Part shown: positions 61,130 to 64,000 of the stretch, piece by piece | Layout of the letters: each line of letters opens with the position of its first letter | How positions within the stretch are numbered: the stretch's first letter is position 1 | From: Prunella strophiata | Lineage: Eukaryota; Chordata; Aves; Passeriformes; Prunellidae | Length of the DNA: 64,000 bases | Direction of reading: 5' to 3' | NCBI GenBank assembly: GCA_036583965.1 | Contig: JAZBQD010000018.1 | Span: forward strand, 14,238,867-14,302,866 | The notes under the pieces: generated by a model | The model's input: the letters and a program-made list of their open reading frames with translations, nothing else | Databases searched by the model: none | Told to the model about the DNA's origin: nothing | Translations under genes and position numbers: made by a program

Positions 61130-62470
61130 GAATCGCGCAGCAGAGCTGCCGTGCGGGAGAGCCCTGCGGGACGGGGCAGCCGCGGCAGCGCCGGTGGGAG
61201 CCGCTGGAAGCCAGAGCCTCTCCTGCTTCATCATTTCCCTGCCCAGGGACTTGGAGCGCGGTGGCCGTGGCCGGGCAGGATCACGAATCCATCGGGGAAG
61301 CGCCGCAAGAGGGGAACAGGGAATGGAAGGCACAGGGTGGAGCCCCGGGATGAGGTTTACGATACTCTTTTAATGGCAGCGGTTCTAGCACAGGGGCAAA
61401 CCAGGGAACCTCCCGCCGCTGGGAAGTGGCTGGCCCGGCTCGGGCGATGCTGTCGGCATGTCGCGACAGGGGCTGAACGGGTGCCTTGCGGTCTGCCCAG
61501 CACGGACAGGCAGGCGCTCAGTGGGAATTCCCGGGCGATCCCGATCCACGTGTCCCCGGCGGCGGTGCAGCGCCGGGCCGGGCGGGCGTGAGCGCACACC
61601 GCTCACAGGGGCGTGAGGCGGCGGCGGCGGCGCCCGGCGCTCCTGGCCGCCGCGGCTGCGGTGCTCGCCCGGCCGGCCCGGCCCGCGCCCGCCCTCACGG
61701 AGCGATCCCGGATCCCGCCCCGGCGCTTCCCGGCTCGCGCCCGCCCTCCCGCGCGTCAAGCGCCGGCCGTCACGCGGGCGCTGTAATGCACCGAAGCAGC
61801 GCGCACCGCCCCGCCGCTCCCGCTCCATGCCCGCGCTCTCCCCGACCCGCCCGGCGACGGCAGCCACGGCGCTGTGCCGCTCCCGCCGCCGCCACCCGCG
61901 GTGTGCGCCTCGGCGCGGAGGGAGCCGGAGCCGGCGGGGGCCGCGGTGGCGCCTGGCCGTGCTGGCGGCGCGGGGCTGCGCGCCTATTCGGAGGTGCGCG
62001 GTAGCGATGGCGGCGGTGGGCGAGCCTGGCCCCGTCAGCGGATCCGGCTGGCCCTGCCGGCGGGCGGAGGGGCCGCGCCCCGCCCCGCGCCCGCCGCAGC
62101 CCCGAGCAGCCCAGCGGCGCCGCAGCGAGCCCGGCCGCACCGCGCCGCGCCGGGCAGCGCCATGGGGCTGCTGGAGCGGCTGCGGAAGGAGTGGTTCATC
62201 CTCGGCATCGTGCTGGTCATCGCCGTGGCGCGGCTGGAGCCCGGCGTCGGCGTCAAAGGCGGTGAGTGCGGGCGCCGAGTGCGGGCGCGGCAGCCCGGCG
62301 GGCACAGCGGGAGCCCCGGGACTTCGCCAGCTCCCGGCGCTGCCCCGCGCCCCGTCCCGCCCTGCGGGGTCCCTGCCCTCCATCGGCTCCTCTGCTTCCT
62401 GCCACTGCTCCTCGGGAACCCGGGAATCGCTCCCCGTGTGCTCCCGCGGCTTTGCTCGGCACTCTACCAG
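61130..62470. promoter_or_regulatory. SLC10A7 CpG-island promoter
   Basis: CpG density is high from about 61.13 kb through exon 1 and falls off shortly after the donor. No TATA box is evident, as is usual for broadly expressed genes. The long minus-strand frame 61385-62383 and plus-strand frames here lack recognisable domains and are treated as composition artefacts. A divergent non-coding transcript from this island is possible but not shown. Confidence 0.75.
62162..62261 (+). CDS. SLC10A7: SLC10A7 first coding exon (partial gene)
   Basis: The ATG has a strong context (GCGCCATGG). The frame encodes 33 codons plus one base, starting [18 protein letters not shown] and ending in the GVGVKG region. 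It is followed by the canonical donor GTGAGT at 62262, so it exits in phase 1. The peptide matches the N-terminus of SLC10A7 (human RKDWF..GIVLAIA..LEP..GV as recalled). It contains the start of the first membrane segment at about residues 11-25. SLC10A7 is a ten-span membrane protein of the secretory pathway/plasma membrane, linked to Ca2+ entry control and glycosaminoglycan and skeletal development (family knowledge). The remaining exons are not in the window. Orientation and proximity to POU4F2 agree with conserved synteny. Confidence 0.92.
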
Positions 62471-62734
62471 TGGCTGGAGGAGCGTCCTGCTCTTTTGGGA
62501 TTAGGAGTGATGGAAGCCAAGTGGTGACTGGCTCTGAATGTGCTCCTGTTCAACTAAGTCATAACTTCCAGAGCTGTGGGCATGAAGTCCCGGCAGCTCA
62601 GGACATGGATTTCTGCCGCCTGGGAGCTTCCCCGGAGGTGTAGCTGAAGGAAGTACTGTGGCAAACTCGCAGGTGCTGTGTTTCGGCCAGACCTTTTCTT
62701 TCGCTTTATAGTACAACACTTGTATTTTAAAGTT

Positions 62735-62782
<48 letters not shown>

Positions 62783-64000
62783 GTCTCGTTGTTGTTCCTT
62801 CTTACTTCCTCATGGAAGGTGAGGGAAAGCAGGGAAACTGATCGTGTGGAAGGTGGTCGTGTAAAAAAATGCGTACACGGGGCAAAGTAGATCTGTCCCT
62901 TACAAAGCAGGGAGGGCTTGTATGTTTCCTGGAGCAAGGGCTGATGAAACATCCAGTGTTATTTTAATATAAACAATGTATCTTTAAGTATAAACGCTGG
63001 GGGTGTATCCTGGTCAGTTTCCATTGGAACTTCAGCTCCAGGCGTTCACAGATTTCAAGAACGAGTTAAATTTTGTATTTCTTCTTCCTAATTGTCCTCT
63101 GATGGCTTGAGAAAAGGGATGTAGAACACTTCAGCAGAATTCCTCTAGCAGTTCCATGTTATGTGAGAGGAGGAAGAATCTGTGCTTTTATAGGCACAGG
63201 GGGGTTTTTTTAAATTATTTTTTTTTTCTTCTTAACAGAGCTGAAGTTTGAGGATAGACAGCTTCTCACTGAGGAGCCAAACTTTTCCCACCTCTTAGGT
63301 TCTGGCAAAAAAAAAAGAAAGTGATTAAAAAAAACATGGCTCTGAACACATGCAACTCAGGCTCCGGTACTTCATGGAATTCAGGGTAGGCAAATTCCTG
63401 CTGTGCAAGGATCCCTTCTAACATCTGTGTGCTGTTCTGCATGGGTGAATAGAACCCACGTGGAGCTTCTTGCAGGATCTGTGCTGTGTTTTCCGCAGAC
63501 CTTAGAGACTGACTTGAAATTGATAGTATCAGGTGTTTTGTCCCTTTCTGCTTTGAGAGCCGTGCTAATTGTTAGCAGGCGTGTGGGAGGTCCTTTTAAC
63601 TAGAACAGGAGATAATTGTTCCTCGACTCACTTCCTGCGTGGAAGCACGATGATGGAGCACTTCATTAAATTATCCTGCTGCAAAGAGATGTCAAGCTTT
63701 GACACTGTATTGTTCCTGGGACAACTTGCTTGAAAGATCTTGGAAGAATTGATTGAAAATAGTGAGCACATGTTCCCCATGGTGGTATTCCCTCCTCTGA
63801 AACTATGGGATCTCAGTGCTCTGAGGAAGAAAAATATTTCTTTTTAAAAGCAGAAAAAGGTGAGGGGTGGGAAGTATCAACACATGAAAAAACCTCAGTT
63901 TGTCATCTTCCAGCTGACAAAGCCATGCACAGTAATTTGCAGGGCTTTAGTGAACAGTATGGATGGTCCAGCATCCATACCCTGGAAGATTGTGCTATAA
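62262..64000 (+). other. SLC10A7: SLC10A7 intron 1 (start; continues beyond window)
   Basis: From the donor GTGAGT onward I found no second SLC10A7 exon (expected to begin around a PLKPEIT-like peptide). The interval holds a 42-base poly(T) tract at 62740-62781 and otherwise unremarkable AT-rich sequence. Confidence 0.75.
62740..62781. repeat. Poly(T) tract, 42 bases
   Basis: An uninterrupted T run in SLC10A7 intron 1, the longest homopolymer in the window. Its length is likely to be uncertain in the assembly. Confidence 0.95.

Noticed and set aside
61385..62383. 332-codon minus-strand frame across the SLC10A7 promoter and exon 1
   Set aside because: Antisense to a recognised exon within a CpG island; low-complexity composition and no domain.
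63239..63320. Possible SLC10A7 exon 2 after a pyrimidine tract and TTAACAG
   Set aside because: The phase would fit, but the peptide (ELKFEDRQLLTEE...) does not resemble the expected SLC10A7 PLKPEIT segment and ends in a poly-lysine run.

Overview
The window looks like vertebrate nuclear DNA, most likely from a bird. It has split genes with GT-AG introns, CpG islands, long poly(A)/poly(T) tracts, and several 5'-truncated CR1 LINE fragments with the terminal motif typical of avian CR1. There is no prokaryotic-style coding density. Almost all open frames over 60 codons are chance frames in GC-rich or low-complexity DNA.

Two genes can be recognised with confidence. POU4F2 (BRN3B), a class IV POU-homeodomain transcription factor, lies on the minus strand. 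It has two coding exons (33775-34074 and 32372-33313), a 461-bp intron, a predicted protein of 413 aa, and a 3' UTR running left to about 30.8 kb. SLC10A7 begins on the plus strand: its first coding exon is at 62162-62261 inside a CpG island, and the rest of the gene lies beyond the right edge. The two genes are head to head, about 28 kb apart. This is the same divergent arrangement I recall for human 4q31, which supports calling the POU gene POU4F2 rather than POU4F1 or POU4F3.

Layout: 1-14.8 kb is AT-rich non-coding DNA with a few weak exon-like blocks on the plus strand, including one phase-compatible three-exon chain (10996-14784) of unknown identity. 14.8-26.1 kb is ordinary intergenic DNA with few repeats. 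26.1-30.8 kb alternates CpG-island sequence with AT-rich, homeodomain-site-rich blocks that look like developmental enhancers. 30.8-34.4 kb is POU4F2. 34.4-38.3 kb is its upstream region, with a near-identical 280-bp tandem duplication (probably an assembly artefact), a strong enhancer-like block (35.4-36.1 kb) and more CpG islands. 38.3-61.1 kb is intergenic, with microsatellites and three CR1 fragments. 61.1-64 kb is the SLC10A7 promoter, exon 1 and the start of intron 1.

No tRNA, rRNA, CRISPR array or intact transposon was seen. I found no convincing new biological system. The most useful observations are the suspicious duplication upstream of POU4F2, the AU-rich and Pumilio-type elements in its 3' UTR, the open frame running from its intron into exon 2, and the enhancer-like blocks with POU4F-type sites.
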